A stretch of DNA of 64,000 bases. Source: CAVUPF01 sp963743285 (lineage in GTDB: Bacteria > Actinomycetota > Thermoleophilia > Solirubrobacterales > 70-9). The position numbers and the translations under genes are program-made. Shown in pieces: positions 34,282 through 43,872 of this stretch. A model generated the notes under the pieces. The model ran no database searches and was not told the DNA's origin. It saw nothing but the letters and a program-made list of their open reading frames with translations. Positions within the stretch are counted from its first letter, which is position 1, and the number at the start of each line of letters is the position of its first letter. The stretch spans positions 186,001-250,000 of the forward strand of contig CAVUPF010000003.1 of assembly GCA_963743285.1 (NCBI GenBank), written 5' to 3'.

Positions 34282-34604
34282 TACGAAACGGCTCTATCAA
34301 GCGGTTTTAAGGCACGTCACTCGTCATCGACTCGTCCCCGGTTCGGACGTGGGTACCACATTTGGGTACCAACAGCCATCGGGAATGTAGCTGCCCTCAA
34401 CACCGTCGAGACTCGCTTACCACCGAGAACAGCTTGCTTTCCTTGCTCCCTGCTCCTAGATGGAGAGGGACCCACGTGCCCACTAACCATCATCACGGGC
34501 TGTGCAGATCCTTTCGCCTGGATGGAACTTTTTGAATCCTTTTTGCGATTCAGACCTCTTATCTACAGGCTCCATTCGATCGACCTGAAAGGCAGACGCT
34601 GATC
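34282..34604. other. Spacer between island end and sigma-factor unit
   Basis: This 323-base spacer has no coding frame with character. A direct repeat TGGGTACCA occurs twice around 34347-34371. The promoter of the sigma-factor unit must lie here. Confidence 0.35.
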
Positions 34605-34688
34605 ATGATCATCGCCATCTGTCTCGTCGCAGCTGCGGTCGCCCTCTGCGGCTGCTTCTTCATCATGAGGCGGCGCTCTCGTGTCTGA
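34605..34688 (+). CDS. 27-residue single-TM small protein preceding the sigma factor
   Basis: The frame begins at ATG 34605. It encodes one hydrophobic helix (MIIAICLVAAAVALCGCFFI) followed by a basic stop-transfer end (MRRRSRV). Its last 8 bases overlap the GTG start of the ECF sigma factor, so it may be a coupled leader peptide or a tiny membrane partner. The Shine-Dalgarno is weak (AAAGG about 14 bases upstream). Coding status is inferred from the clean helix plus basic cluster and the overlap. Confidence 0.4.
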   Translation: MIIAICLVAAAVALCGCFFIMRRRSRV

Positions 34689-35219
34689 GAAGCGCCCTGC
34701 CGGCTGGCCTGCCGATCAGGTCGTAAGCGCAGCCCAACACGGCGATCCCGTCGCGATCGCGACGCTCGTTTCCGGTTCGAATGCGCACGTGAGGCGATTT
34801 GCCCACACTCTCTGTGCGACGCCCGAAGACGCCGAGGACGCAACGCAAGAGGCGCTGATCATCCTCTACCGGAAGATCGGCACGCAACGTGCCACCGTGG
34901 CGCTCGCGTCGTGGATGTTCCAAATTGTGCGCAACGAGTGCATTCGCAGATCGCGGCTCGCACTTCGCAGCCCAGTCCCCACGGGCTTGGTCGGGCCTTC
35001 AGCCGAAGATGAGGCACTCGCCCGCCTAGAAAGGGAGCGGTTCGTCGACTCCATCGCAGGGCTCCCCCCGAGCAGCCCGCCGTCCTCGTCCTGCGTGACA
35101 TCCAGGGCCTCTCCGGTGCGGCGACGGCTCAGCCGCTCGGACTCAGCCGCTCGGCGATGAAGTTACGCCTGCATCGCCGCGATGCAGTGAGCTCACGACT
35201 CAAAACATCAGAGAGGTAA
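34681..35219 (+). pseudogene. ECF RNA polymerase sigma factor with a one-base frameshift in a C run
   Basis: Region 2 is intact: HTLCATPEDAEDATQEALII, then LYRKIGTQRATVALASWMFQ and IVRNECIRRSRL. After SIAGLPP the annotated frame becomes Ser/Arg-rich, while the next frame continues EQPAVLVLRDIQGLSGAATA, then QPLGLSRSAMKLRLHRRDAV, a normal region 4 HTH, to TAA 35217-35219. Adding one C to the CCCCCC run at about 35066-35071 joins them into a protein of about 179 residues. Either the gene is freshly inactivated or the base is missing from the consensus. It precedes the propeller + DUF11-like cassette by 20 bases and may control it. No anti-sigma gene is adjacent, unless the 27-residue TM peptide plays that part. 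Confidence 0.7.
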
Positions 35220-35238
35220 GGCCACGCCGGGAGGCAGG

Positions 35239-37407
35239 ATGAAGCAATGCGAGCAGACCACAGGGACGCCGTCAGCCAAGGCATCGCAACGGCGCCTGGC
35301 ACATAGCCGGGCCGTCGCGACAGGACTTTTCCTCACTGTTCTTCTGGCCACCTCCGCGTTCGCTACCCCCACCGCCTTCGCAGCGCCGATCCTGCCGGTC
35401 CCCGCGCCTGGCCTCGATGGCCGCGCTTACGAGTTGCTCACCCCGACCGACAAGGAAGGCGCCGAAGACATGTTCGGCTCCGGCGAACGCAGCTACGATG
35501 TCGGCGTCTCTTCCGCCGACGGCAACGAGTTCCTCCTCGACACCGCCGCCGTCTTCGGTCCCTTCCCCGCCGCGAGGCAGAACGTCTACGTCTTCTCCCG
35601 CGGTGAGGATGGCTGGGCCTACACCGCCGCCGCCTCGCCCACTCTCGGCGTCCAAAGCATCGGCGATGTGCTCTATGACCCCTCCGACTTTTCACAGCTC
35701 GGCCTCCTCGATGCCGTCGGATCATCCGCCGGGGGTGGAGCTGTTCAAGCGATCGATCTGCTCGGCCCTCCCGGCGGTCCTTACGCGACAATCGGCTCCG
35801 GCCTCCTCGAATCGGCCGAAGAAGCGACTCCGGTCGGTGGCTCCTCCGACCTCAGCCACCTCGTCCTGCAATCCCGCGACCACCAGCTGGCGCCTGGCGA
35901 CGTCGCCCAGGACCCCGAAAGCGAGGCGCTCTATGACTGGACGGGCGGCGAACTCCATCTCGTAAACGTCGACAGCGAAGGGGCGCTGCTCAGCCCCTGC
36001 GGCGCCGCCCTCGGCCTCGGCGCGAGCGCTAATCCCGGCGCCGTCTCCGCCGACGGCGCCAGGATCTTCTTCACCGCCCCCGATCCCAGCGCGACCGGCA
36101 CCGGCTGCTGGAACGGCGCCACAGCCAACCCGCCCCAGCTCTACATGCGCGTCGGCGAAGCCACCACGGTCGACGTCTCCGCTCCCGAAGCCGGCGTCTC
36201 AGACCCCAACGGCCTTCAGGCCGCCGCCTTCGTTGGCGCCTCCTCCGACGGCTCGCGGGTCTTCTTCATGACCGAAACCGAGCTGACCCACGACGACGAA
36301 GGCATTCACGACCCCGAGCTGTATTCCTATGACACCGAAACCCACGCCCTGACCCGCGTCTCCCGTGGCGAATCGGGTCACGCCGAAGCAGATGTCTACA
36401 ACGTCCCCGCGATCTCCGCCGACGGGCGCGCTGTCTACTTCACTGCCTTCGGTCAGCTCGCCGCCGACGCCCCGACCCTCAGCGGCGAAGAGGTCAATCT
36501 CTACCGCTACGACACCGAAACCGAAGCTACCACATACGTTGCCACCGTCAACCAGCGTGACTACGCCGACACTTCGACCGGGCGCTGGTGGCCCTTTCCC
36601 CACGGCGAGGAGATCGGCCTCGATCCGACGGCCAACTGGGAGACCACCCCAGACGGGCGCTACCTGCTCTTCGCCACGACGCATGACGTAAGCACGTACA
36701 ACAGCACGGCCGCCGCTGGCGCCGACTGCTCTGACGCCACCGGCACGGCCCCCCCGAACGGGCACTGCGATGAGGTCTACCGCTATGACTCAGCCGCCGG
36801 ACCCGGCGAACGGATCATCTGCGTCTCCTGTAACCCCAACGGTGCCGACCCCTCATCCAATGCTCTCTTCGCCCGCTCAGCTTTCTCCACGGACAATCCT
36901 GCCGCGACGCCGCCGCAGGCAATCTCCGACGATGGCTCCTACGTCTTTTTTGACACCGCCGATGCCCTCGTCCCCACCGACGTCAACGAACGCCTCGATG
37001 TCTATGAGTGGCACGAAGGCACCGTCTCGCTGATCAGCTCCGGCCGCGACTCCAACGACTCCTTCTTCCTTGACTCCAGCCCCGACGGCTCCAACGTCTT
37101 CTTCGGCACCCACGCTGGCCTCGTCCCCCAGGACACCGACCAATCCGGCGACCTTTACGACGCTCGCATAGGCGGCGGCTTTGGCGGCTCCTCCGGCGCG
37201 GCCCCCTGCGAAGGCGACGCCTGCCAGAGCCCGCAGCCTCCTCCCGATCACCCGACACCCGCGACCGAAACCTCGCCGGGTGCCGGCAACCTGACCCCCA
37301 CCTTCCCCAAGCAATCCCACCGAAAGCGCCACCACCGCAAGCAAAAACACCGCAAGCGGGCTTACGGAACCCGACACCCCGACAACAACCGGAGGGCAGG
37401 AAAGTGA
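35239..37407 (+). CDS. Secreted TolB/WD40-like beta-propeller protein with basic C-terminal tail
   Basis: The 722-residue protein has a signal peptide (hydrophobic stretch about residues 28-48, ending near AAP). The mature chain starts GLDGRAYELLTPTDKEGAED. Repeated PD40-type motifs follow: AVSADGARIFFTAPD, VGASSDGSRVFFMTETEL, AISADGRAVYFTAFGQL, TTPDGRYLLFATTH, AISDDGSYVFFDTADALVP and SSPDGSNVFFGTHAGLVPQD. A Cys pair appears in IICVSCNPNG. The last 30 residues are extremely basic (RKRHHRKQKHRKR). The product is exported and wall-associated at a guess. GTGA couples it to the next gene. A paralogue with the same ending lies at 57750-61493. Confidence 0.75.
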   Translation: MKQCEQTTGTPSAKASQRRLAHSRAVATGLFLTVLLATSAFATPTAFAAPILPVPAPGLDGRAYELLTPTDKEGAEDMFGSGERSYDVGVSSADGNEFLLDTAAVFGPFPAARQNVYVFSRGEDGWAYTAAASPTLGVQSIGDVLYDPSDFSQLGLLDAVGSSAGGGAVQAIDLLGPPGGPYATIGSGLLESAEEATPVGGSSDLSHLVLQSRDHQLAPGDVAQDPESEALYDWTGGELHLVNVDSEGALLSPCGAALGLGASANPGAVSADGARIFFTAPDPSATGTGCWNGATANPPQLYMRVGEATTVDVSAPEAGVSDPNGLQAAAFVGASSDGSRVFFMTETELTHDDEGIHDPELYSYDTETHALTRVSRGESGHAEADVYNVPAISADGRAVYFTAFGQLAADAPTLSGEEVNLYRYDTETEATTYVATVNQRDYADTSTGRWWPFPHGEEIGLDPTANWETTPDGRYLLFATTHDVSTYNSTAAAGADCSDATGTAPPNGHCDEVYRYDSAAGPGERIICVSCNPNGADPSSNALFARSAFSTDNPAATPPQAISDDGSYVFFDTADALVPTDVNERLDVYEWHEGTVSLISSGRDSNDSFFLDSSPDGSNVFFGTHAGLVPQDTDQSGDLYDARIGGGFGGSSGAAPCEGDACQSPQPPPDHPTPATETSPGAGNLTPTFPKQSHRKRHHRKQKHRKRAYGTRHPDNNRRAGK

Positions 37408-40400
37408 TCCCCCCCAGCGCAGAGGCGACGAGGGGCGGCGGATCCGCCCGACGCCGCCTGGTGGGCGTTGCAGCCCTAACGGCGGGCCTCGCGGGGCTGG
37501 CACTCTTCGCCGCCGCACCGGCCTTCGCCCTTCCCCAGAGCCCCCAGTGGACCGTCACCTCGGTCTCGACGCCGACCAATTTCGCTCCCAACGACCAAAA
37601 CGGTGACGATCTCTACAAGGTGACCGTCATCAACACGGGCGGCGCCGCCAGCGACGGTACCACGGTCACGGTCACAGATGCCCTACCGCCGGGCCTCGCC
37701 CTAGACCCCGCCGGCGCCTCCGGCGAAGAGCTGCTCCACCACGAACCGCTCAGCTGTGCCGGCCTCGCCTGCACCTACTCGGGCACGGTAGTTCCCGATG
37801 ACACCCTCACCGTCACCTTCCCGGTCGACGTCTCCGCGAGCCCCCCGCCCTCTTGCGAAGTGCCGGCCACAGCGACAAGCTGCGTCGCCAACCTGGTAAG
37901 TGTCTCCGGTGGTGGCGCCCCCGACGCCTCGATGCGCACTCCGACCGCGATCTCTTCTGTGCCCACCGAATTCGGCCTAGCTCCCGGTGGTGAGACTACC
38001 GCCCTCTCCACCAACCAGGCTGGTGCCCACGCCGACATCACCATCTCCCAAGCCTTCGGCACAACCAGTGCCAAGGGGGACGTGGCGGGCGATCCAAAGA
38101 AGGCCACCTATGACCTCCCGCCTGGTTTCGCCGGTGACGTAGTCGATACGCCTTTTTGTCCGGTCGCCCTCTTTTCCCGCGAAGAATGTTCGATCGGGAC
38201 CCAGGTCGGGATAGCGACCCTCGCCGTCAGCCTTGGCGGCACCACCTTGGTAGCGCACAGGCCCGTCTATAACCTGATTCCGGACTCCGGACAGATCTCC
38301 AAGATCGGCTTCTATGCCGACACCTTCCATATTCAGGGGGACGTCTCCCTGCGCCCTGGCGACTACGGCCTGCGCACCGCGTTCCGCAATCTTTACAGCG
38401 GCGGCGGCTCCGCGCAGCTCGACAGCACCACCTTCACGATCTGGGGGGTACCGGCGGACCCCCTGCATGACCCGCTGCGCTGGAATCCTGCCAGCGGCGA
38501 ATTTGGTGCCTCCTCCGACGCTGGCCCCGCTCCCTACTTCACCAACCCGACCTCCTGCACTGGCGAACCGCTCCAGGCCGACCTCTCGGTTGACTCCTGG
38601 CAACGGCCCGCCCAGGCTGAAACTGCGCAGATGCCCCTTGGCACACTCGTCGACTGCGAACGCCTCGGCATTGAACCCTCACTGAGCGCACAGCCGACCA
38701 CCACTGCAGCCTCCTCACCAAGCGGCCTCGACGTCGATCTGAAGATTCCCCAGACCTACGAAGACCCCTACGCCCTCGCCACCTCCAACCTCAAGACGGC
38801 TGCTTTCAGCTTGCCCGAAGGGATGACGCTCAACCCCTCCGCCGCCGCCGGCCTCGGTGCCTGCACCGAAACCGAGTACGCGGCGGAAACGCTCGAACCT
38901 GCCCCGGGTGAGGGTTGTCCGGAAGAATCCAAGGTCGGCTCGGTCCGAATCCAATCGGCCTCGGTCTCGGGAGAAGCGACCGGCTCCCTGTTCATCGCCA
39001 AGCCATATGAAAACCCCTTCGACTCTCTGCTCGCCGTCTACCTTGTCGCGCGAGTTCCCGACCGCGGCGTTGTCGTCAAGATCGCCGGCAGGGTGCAGCC
39101 TGACGCACTGACCGGTCGCCTCCTCACCACCTTTGAAGACAATCCCCAACTGCCATTCTCCGACCTCGACCTCAGCTTCCGCCAGGGCCAGACCGCGCCC
39201 TTCGTCACCCCAGATGCCTGCGGTAGCTTCACCACGCAGGCCGAAATAACCCCATGGTCGGACCCGAGCATGGTCGAGCATCCCTCCGCGAGCTTCCAGA
39301 TCACAAGGGGGGCGAACGGCGGCCCCTGCCCCGCCGCCGGACAGCCGCCTTTTCACCCCAGGGTGAGCTCCGGCACGTTGAGCAACCAGGCCGGCCAGTA
39401 CAGCCCCTACTACCTGGATATAACCCGCGCTGACGGCGAAACGGAAGTAACCCATTTCGCCGCTCATTTCCCGCCGGGGCTGGTCGCCAAGTTGGCCGGC
39501 GTTCCCTTTTGCTCTGATGCGGCGATCGAAGCCGCCAAAACGAGGAGCGGCGCCGAAGAGGAAGAGCACCCCTCCTGTCCCGAAGCTTCCGAGATCGGCC
39601 ACACCGAGGTCGGTGCCGGTGTTGGCAGCATCCTCACCTGGGCCCCTGGCAAGGTCTACCTCGCCGGGCCTTACCGCGGTTCGGGTGTAAGCGCCGTCGC
39701 GATCACCGCTGCCAAGGTCGGCCCTTTCGACCTTGGCACCGTCGTCGTCCGTGCCGTCCTTCACGTCGATCCAGAAACTGGCCGTGCCACGGTTGAGTCG
39801 AGCGGTTCCGATGCGATCCCCCACATCATCGACGGAATCCCCCTTCGCGTTCGCGACATCCAAGTCCGCATCGATCGTCCCCAGTTCAGCCTTAATCCAA
39901 CCTCCTGCGATCCCTTCTCGTTTCTCTTCGAAATGACGGGCGCTGGCACCGAGTCCGAAGGAGGCGAACTCCAAGCCACGGTCGCCGACCCCTTCCAGGT
40001 GACCAATTGCGCCATCCTCCCCTTCACTCCAAGGCTTGGCCTGCAGCTCAGCGGCGGCGCTCGACGGGGCGCTAACCCGGCACTTTCCGTCACCCTGACC
40101 GCAAGCCCCGGCGAAGCCAACATCGCCCGTGCGGAAACGCTCTTGCCGCGTTCGGAGTTCGTCGAAAATGCCCACCTCCACAGCATCTGCACCCGTGTTC
40201 AATTCGCAGCAGGTGCTTGTCCGGCCGAATCTATCTATGGCTACGCCAGGGCGGAAACGCCGCTTCTCTCCGAACCCGTCGAAGGCCCTGTTTACCTTCG
40301 CTCTTCAAACCACGAGCTCCCTGACATCGTCGTCGCCCTTCAAAACAGAGAGGTTGGTGTGTACTTGGACGGCCACGTCGACTCCGTCAACGGGCGCATT

Positions 40401-40634
40401 CGCGCAACCTTCGAAGCGCTCCCCGACGTCCCCCTGTCCAACTTCACCCTCAGCCTCGGCGGCGGCGCCAAGGGTCTCTTCGTCAACTCCACCAACCTCT
40501 GCAAGTCCACTAATCGCGCCGTAGTCAGGTTGACCGGCCAGAACGGCAAGACGATGGTGAGTTCCCCGCCGTTCGTGCCGAGCAGCTGCGCCAAGCACAG
40601 GCGCAAGCACCAGCGAATGCATCGGCGGCCCTAG
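37404..40634 (+). CDS. Giant secreted DUF11-like repeat protein
   Basis: This 1076-residue protein starts at GTG 37404 inside the upstream stop, with GGAGGGCAGG ahead. A signal peptide (LVGVAALTAGLAGLALFAAA, then PAFALP) is followed by a DUF11-type Ig-like domain (NTGGAASDGTTVTVTDALPP). Repeated modules then appear with GLDVDLKIPQTYEDPYAL, SLPEGMTLNPSAAAGLGACT and CPEESKVGSVRIQS, further A-G-x-V-Y-L-A/x-P-Y motifs, and a final CAKHRRKHQRMHRRP basic tail. No catalytic motif was seen; it looks like a structural surface protein. Together with the upstream propeller it forms a cassette that recurs at 57.7-63.4 kb, where this member is broken. Confidence 0.75.
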   Translation: MIPPSAEATRGGGSARRRLVGVAALTAGLAGLALFAAAPAFALPQSPQWTVTSVSTPTNFAPNDQNGDDLYKVTVINTGGAASDGTTVTVTDALPPGLALDPAGASGEELLHHEPLSCAGLACTYSGTVVPDDTLTVTFPVDVSASPPPSCEVPATATSCVANLVSVSGGGAPDASMRTPTAISSVPTEFGLAPGGETTALSTNQAGAHADITISQAFGTTSAKGDVAGDPKKATYDLPPGFAGDVVDTPFCPVALFSREECSIGTQVGIATLAVSLGGTTLVAHRPVYNLIPDSGQISKIGFYADTFHIQGDVSLRPGDYGLRTAFRNLYSGGGSAQLDSTTFTIWGVPADPLHDPLRWNPASGEFGASSDAGPAPYFTNPTSCTGEPLQADLSVDSWQRPAQAETAQMPLGTLVDCERLGIEPSLSAQPTTTAASSPSGLDVDLKIPQTYEDPYALATSNLKTAAFSLPEGMTLNPSAAAGLGACTETEYAAETLEPAPGEGCPEESKVGSVRIQSASVSGEATGSLFIAKPYENPFDSLLAVYLVARVPDRGVVVKIAGRVQPDALTGRLLTTFEDNPQLPFSDLDLSFRQGQTAPFVTPDACGSFTTQAEITPWSDPSMVEHPSASFQITRGANGGPCPAAGQPPFHPRVSSGTLSNQAGQYSPYYLDITRADGETEVTHFAAHFPPGLVAKLAGVPFCSDAAIEAAKTRSGAEEEEHPSCPEASEIGHTEVGAGVGSILTWAPGKVYLAGPYRGSGVSAVAITAAKVGPFDLGTVVVRAVLHVDPETGRATVESSGSDAIPHIIDGIPLRVRDIQVRIDRPQFSLNPTSCDPFSFLFEMTGAGTESEGGELQATVADPFQVTNCAILPFTPRLGLQLSGGARRGANPALSVTLTASPGEANIARAETLLPRSEFVENAHLHSICTRVQFAAGACPAESIYGYARAETPLLSEPVEGPVYLRSSNHELPDIVVALQNREVGVYLDGHVDSVNGRIRATFEALPDVPLSNFTLSLGGGAKGLFVNSTNLCKSTNRAVVRLTGQNGKTMVSSPPFVPSSCAKHRRKHQRMHRRP

Positions 40635-40700
40635 ATCAGCGAGGATCGGTATCGAACGAACTCGCGCTCGTGCCCAATTCCGGCATCGAGTGTCAGCAGC

Positions 40701-41386
40701 GTGCCCTCGGAGAGGATTCCGGCCCCTTCGAGCCTCTCCCGCCGCAGCGGCGAGGTCCGCGCGCGCGCCTATGGCGAGCCGTTCTTCTGCTTCCATCACC
40801 TCAACGCCTTCGAGGAAGGCGGCGCGCTGGTAGTCGACCTTGTCGCATGCGAGGACGCCGAGATCGTCGAGGCCCTCTACCTCGATCGGGTGCGAGGAGA
40901 GGGTACATTGCCGTACTTCGACCTGCGCCGCTACCACGTGCGGCTGGATGGCGGCGAGGCGCGCCCGGAAGCGATCGCGCCCGGCATGGAGCTGCCGCGG
41001 ATCGACTGTCGCCGCCACAACGCTCGCCCTTATCGCTACGCCTACGGCATGGGCTTCGATCACGAGGGCGGGGGGAGGGGTTCCTCACCCGGATCCAGAA
41101 GGCGGACGTCGACGCGGAATCCACGATCGAGTGGTATGAGCCCGGCTCCTACCCTGTCGAGGCCGTCTTCGTACCGTCTCCAAGCGCCGCCCGCGAGGAC
41201 GATGGCATCCTGCTCTCGCTGGTTCTCGAGCCGGCAACCGAAACCTCGTTTCTTTTAGTCCTCGATGCTCACGACCTCAGTGAGATCTGCCGGGCGCGGG
41301 TGCCCCATCCGATTCCCTTCGGCTTCCACGGGCAGTTCTTCGTGGACTCCGTGCCGCGGCCCGAGGCAATCGGGGTGGCTCGATGA
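40701..41386 (+). pseudogene. Carotenoid cleavage oxygenase, 5'-truncated and frameshifted
   Basis: The fragment reads GEVRARAYGEPFFCFHHLNA (second metal His region), then FEEGGALVVDLVACEDAEIV, EALYLDRVRG and MELPRIDCRRHNARPYRYAY. After FDHEGGG the frame shifts and the other frame carries FLTRIQKADVDAES, PVEAVFVPSPSAAREDDGIL and PHPIPFGFHGQFF (C-terminal His). These are the blocks of the carotenoid oxygenase/RPE65 propeller. Only about the last half is left, since the N-terminal 230 or so residues with the first His ligands are gone. One added G in the GGGGGG run near 41070 repairs the internal shift. The stop overlaps the next gene by ATGA. Confidence 0.7.
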
Positions 41387-42168
41387 CTTCCCGCCGCGTC
41401 GAAGCCTCTTTCTTCGCCGCCACCGCACTCACCTTGGGGCTTGCTGCTATCGCCCACGCCGGGGTCGGCCAGCGGGGCGACCTGCGCGTAAGTTTCGTCG
41501 GCGAGGTCGCCCCGCTAACCCTGCCCCGCTCGGGCACCGCCCCGGTCGCGGTCACCGTCGGCGGGCGCATCGCCACCACTGACGGCTCCCCGCCTCCGCA
41601 GCTGCAGACGATCTCGATCCAGATCAACCGCCACGGTCACCTCGACTCCTCAGGCTTGCCTATCTGTCGCTTCAAGCAGATCCAGCCGTCCACCACCAGT
41701 GCCGCACTCGCCGCCTGCCGGCGCTCTCTCGTCGGCGGAGGCAGCTTCTCAGCCGACGTCGAGCTTCCTCAGCAGGCCCCCTTTCCCTCACAGGGCAAGG
41801 TCCTCGCCTTCAACGGCAGGGTAGATGGTCGGCAGGTAATCCTCGCCCACGTCTACGGTATCCAGCCCGTTCCCACTTCCTTTGTCTTGCCCTTCGCGAT
41901 CGGACCAGCCCGTGGTCAGTTTGGCACTCTCTTAACCGCCGTACTACCCAAGACGACCGGCGAATGGGGCTTCGTCACCGGCATCTCACTGACTCTTCAT
42001 CGCCGCTTCAACTACCACGGCGCTCCCCGCAGCTACGTGAGCGCCGGCTGCCCCGCCCCAGCTGGCCTCCCCGGCGTGCTTTTCCCCCTTGCACGTGCCC
42101 GCTTTGCCTTCGCCGGAGGACGGACCTTGACCAACACCCTGACCAAGGTATGCAGGGTGAGGCGGTAA
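41383..42168 (+). CDS. Secreted beta-rich hypothetical protein (paralogue of 48197-49036)
   Basis: The 261-residue protein has a signal peptide (FFAATALTLGLAAIAHA). The mature part contains LRVSFVGEVAPLTLPRSG, RIATTDGSPPPQLQTISIQI, ACRRSLVGGGSF, VLAFNGRVDGRQVILAHVYG and SFVLPFAIGPARGQFGTLL, ending SAGCPAPAGLPGVLFPLARA. The same block order is found in the protein at 48197-49036. Two Cys pairs are likely disulfides. No characterised domain was recognised; it seems to be a lineage-specific exported family. Confidence 0.65.
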   Translation: MTSRRVEASFFAATALTLGLAAIAHAGVGQRGDLRVSFVGEVAPLTLPRSGTAPVAVTVGGRIATTDGSPPPQLQTISIQINRHGHLDSSGLPICRFKQIQPSTTSAALAACRRSLVGGGSFSADVELPQQAPFPSQGKVLAFNGRVDGRQVILAHVYGIQPVPTSFVLPFAIGPARGQFGTLLTAVLPKTTGEWGFVTGISLTLHRRFNYHGAPRSYVSAGCPAPAGLPGVLFPLARARFAFAGGRTLTNTLTKVCRVRR

Positions 42169-42869
42169 GCCCACGGTCCGCCTTCAAGAGGGTAGAAATA
42201 CACGGACGCTTCCCCTGAGCGATAGCTGAACGACAATCCGTGCTGGCACGCTCCGCGCTTACGAGCGCACCGCTGGCGTCGTCGGCCCGGTTTGGCGATG
42301 TTGTAGAAGTTTTGCACGCACACGATTGGCGCGATCGACTGGGCCTCGGCGATCTGCTCCGGGCAGACGGTGCTGACACCGAGATGCTTGATCAGGCCCT
42401 CTTGCTGTAGCTGCGCGAGCGCACCGAACGGCTCAGCGAGCGAGCCGGGCTCGGGGCTGTCGAACCCGCCGACGCGCAGGTTGACGACATCGAGGGCGTC
42501 GAGGCCGAGTCGGTCCAGGTTGTCGTGCACGGCCTGACGCAGCTGCTCGGGAGAGAGCGCGTGGGGCCAGCCGCCCTCGGCGTCTCGCAACGCTCCGACC
42601 TTGGTCACGATGCGCAGCTCGTCCGGGTAGGGGTGCAGGGCCTCCCTGATGATCTGGTTCGTGATGTGCGGCCCGTAGTAGTCGCTGGTGTCGATGTGAG
42701 TGATGCCTAGCTCCACAGCCTCGCGCAGCACGGCCATCGCGGCGTCACGGTCCTTCGGCGGACCGAAGACGCCGGGGCCAGCGAGTTGCATCGCGCCGTA
42801 CCCCATGCGGGTGACTGTTAGACCCTCGGCCAAGGTGAACGTTCCGCCGGGAAGTGTCTTCGCTGACAT
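42169..42869 (-). pseudogene. Aldo/keto reductase, frameshifted and 3'-truncated
   Basis: ATG 42869 (after GAGGATTGCTG) begins a normal aldo/keto reductase: MGYGAMQLAGPGVFG, then GITHIDTSDYYGPHITNQII (catalytic Asp and Tyr), RIVTKVGALRD (catalytic Lys), LGLDALDVVNLRVGG, LGVSTVC and IVCVQNFYNIA. Near 42290 the frame shifts: another frame gives RADDASGALVSAERAS. A third frame gives VYFYPLEGG, the counterpart of the usual V-P-F-F-P-L. Similarity then ends at the stop of the 41383 gene. The NADPH-binding C-terminal quarter is lost. Confidence 0.65.
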
Positions 42870-43437
42870 CAGCAATCCTCGTTTCGTAGTCGTAGGTCGA
42901 CGAGCGTCCGGATCATCGAGCCCGACCGGCCGCTCCAGTGGTAGACGCATCATGAGCGCCGTCGGCGCGTGTGAGAAGAGACTCGCGCGGCGCCGACGGC
43001 GCGGCGGTGGGCTCGTGGTGCCTCCGCGCACGGGCTCATCGGAGCACGTGCGCCTCTCTCGGCATCGGCGGAACCCCCGTCAACACACGGAGTCTGGCTG
43101 GCTGCACGGCGTTCGAGATCGGCTCAGATAGCGGCCCCGACGCGCGTCATATGGAGGCGACTGCGCCGCTGTCGACCCTGACGCTAGGGCAACGAGGGCG
43201 GTCCCCATGAGGCGAGATTATCCGCATTTGGGCCGATCTGAGCTGCTACAAGGAAGTGATAAGTGTGATTGAGCAGCGAGAATTTGGCTCTGCGTAAGGC
43301 GATAAGCGGTCGCTGATATCCGTTCAGAACCCGCCCCCGCAATAGGGTCGAAGTCACCAGAAGAGCGGCCTTCCGTGTTTCTGAGGGCGACTTACACGAC
43401 GCCAAAAGCGCGGAACCCCGCACCGTTTGGGGCTGCC
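42870..43437. other. 568-base gene-free region
   Basis: Nothing with coding character was seen here; only short frames with biased composition. No tRNA, strong hairpin or repeat was identified. The region probably reflects decay next to the aldo/keto reductase remnant. Confidence 0.3.
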
Positions 43438-43872
43438 TCAGTCCACCGCCTGCCCGTTGGCGGTCAGCTTGACCTCGATGTTGCCCCTCGTGGCGTTCGA
43501 GTAGGGACAGACCTGGTGGGCGTCGCGGACCAGGTCGATTGCGTCCTGGCCCTCGACCGAGGGCAGGCTCACGTCCAGCTCGGCGGCGATGGTAAAGACG
43601 CGGTCCTCGCCGGTCACCAGCATCACCTTGGAGTCGATCGCGACGTCGCCAGCCTCAAGTTTCTGGCGCCGGGCCACGACCCCAAGTGCCCCCTCGAAGC
43701 AGGCTGCATAGCCGATCGCGAAAAGTTGCTCGGGGTTGGTGCCGCCGCCTTCGCCGCCCAACTCCGGCGGGCTTCGAAGCTCGACGTCCAGCACGTCGTC
43801 GTTGGTGCGGCCGTGACCTTCGGCCCGGCCGCCCGTCACGGTTGCAACCGCGGTGTAAAGCACCTGCGCCAT
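43438..43872 (-). CDS. ohr: Organic hydroperoxide resistance protein (Ohr)
   Basis: ATG 43872 follows GGAGGCAAA and gives 144 residues, the usual Ohr length. MAQVLYTAVATVTGGRAEGH opens the fold, TNPEQLFAIGYAACFEGAL has the peroxidatic Cys, and RDAHQVCPYSNATRGNIEV has the resolving Cys. Ohr reduces organic peroxides with dihydrolipoamide or a similar thiol in the cytoplasm. The frame extends upstream to 44175, but that part has no coding character. No OhrR-type regulator is adjacent. Confidence 0.92.
   Translation of the reverse strand: MAQVLYTAVATVTGGRAEGHGRTNDDVLDVELRSPPELGGEGGGTNPEQLFAIGYAACFEGALGVVARRQKLEAGDVAIDSKVMLVTGEDRVFTIAAELDVSLPSVEGQDAIDLVRDAHQVCPYSNATRGNIEVKLTANGQAVD

Noticed and set aside
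42033..42168. Continuation of the aldo/keto reductase frame below 42169
   Set aside because: This part is the antisense of the intact exported protein gene at 41383-42168 and has no reductase similarity.
43184..43423. A 79-codon minus-strand frame next to ohr
   Set aside because: It lacks a ribosome site and its amino acid pattern is not protein-like beyond chance.
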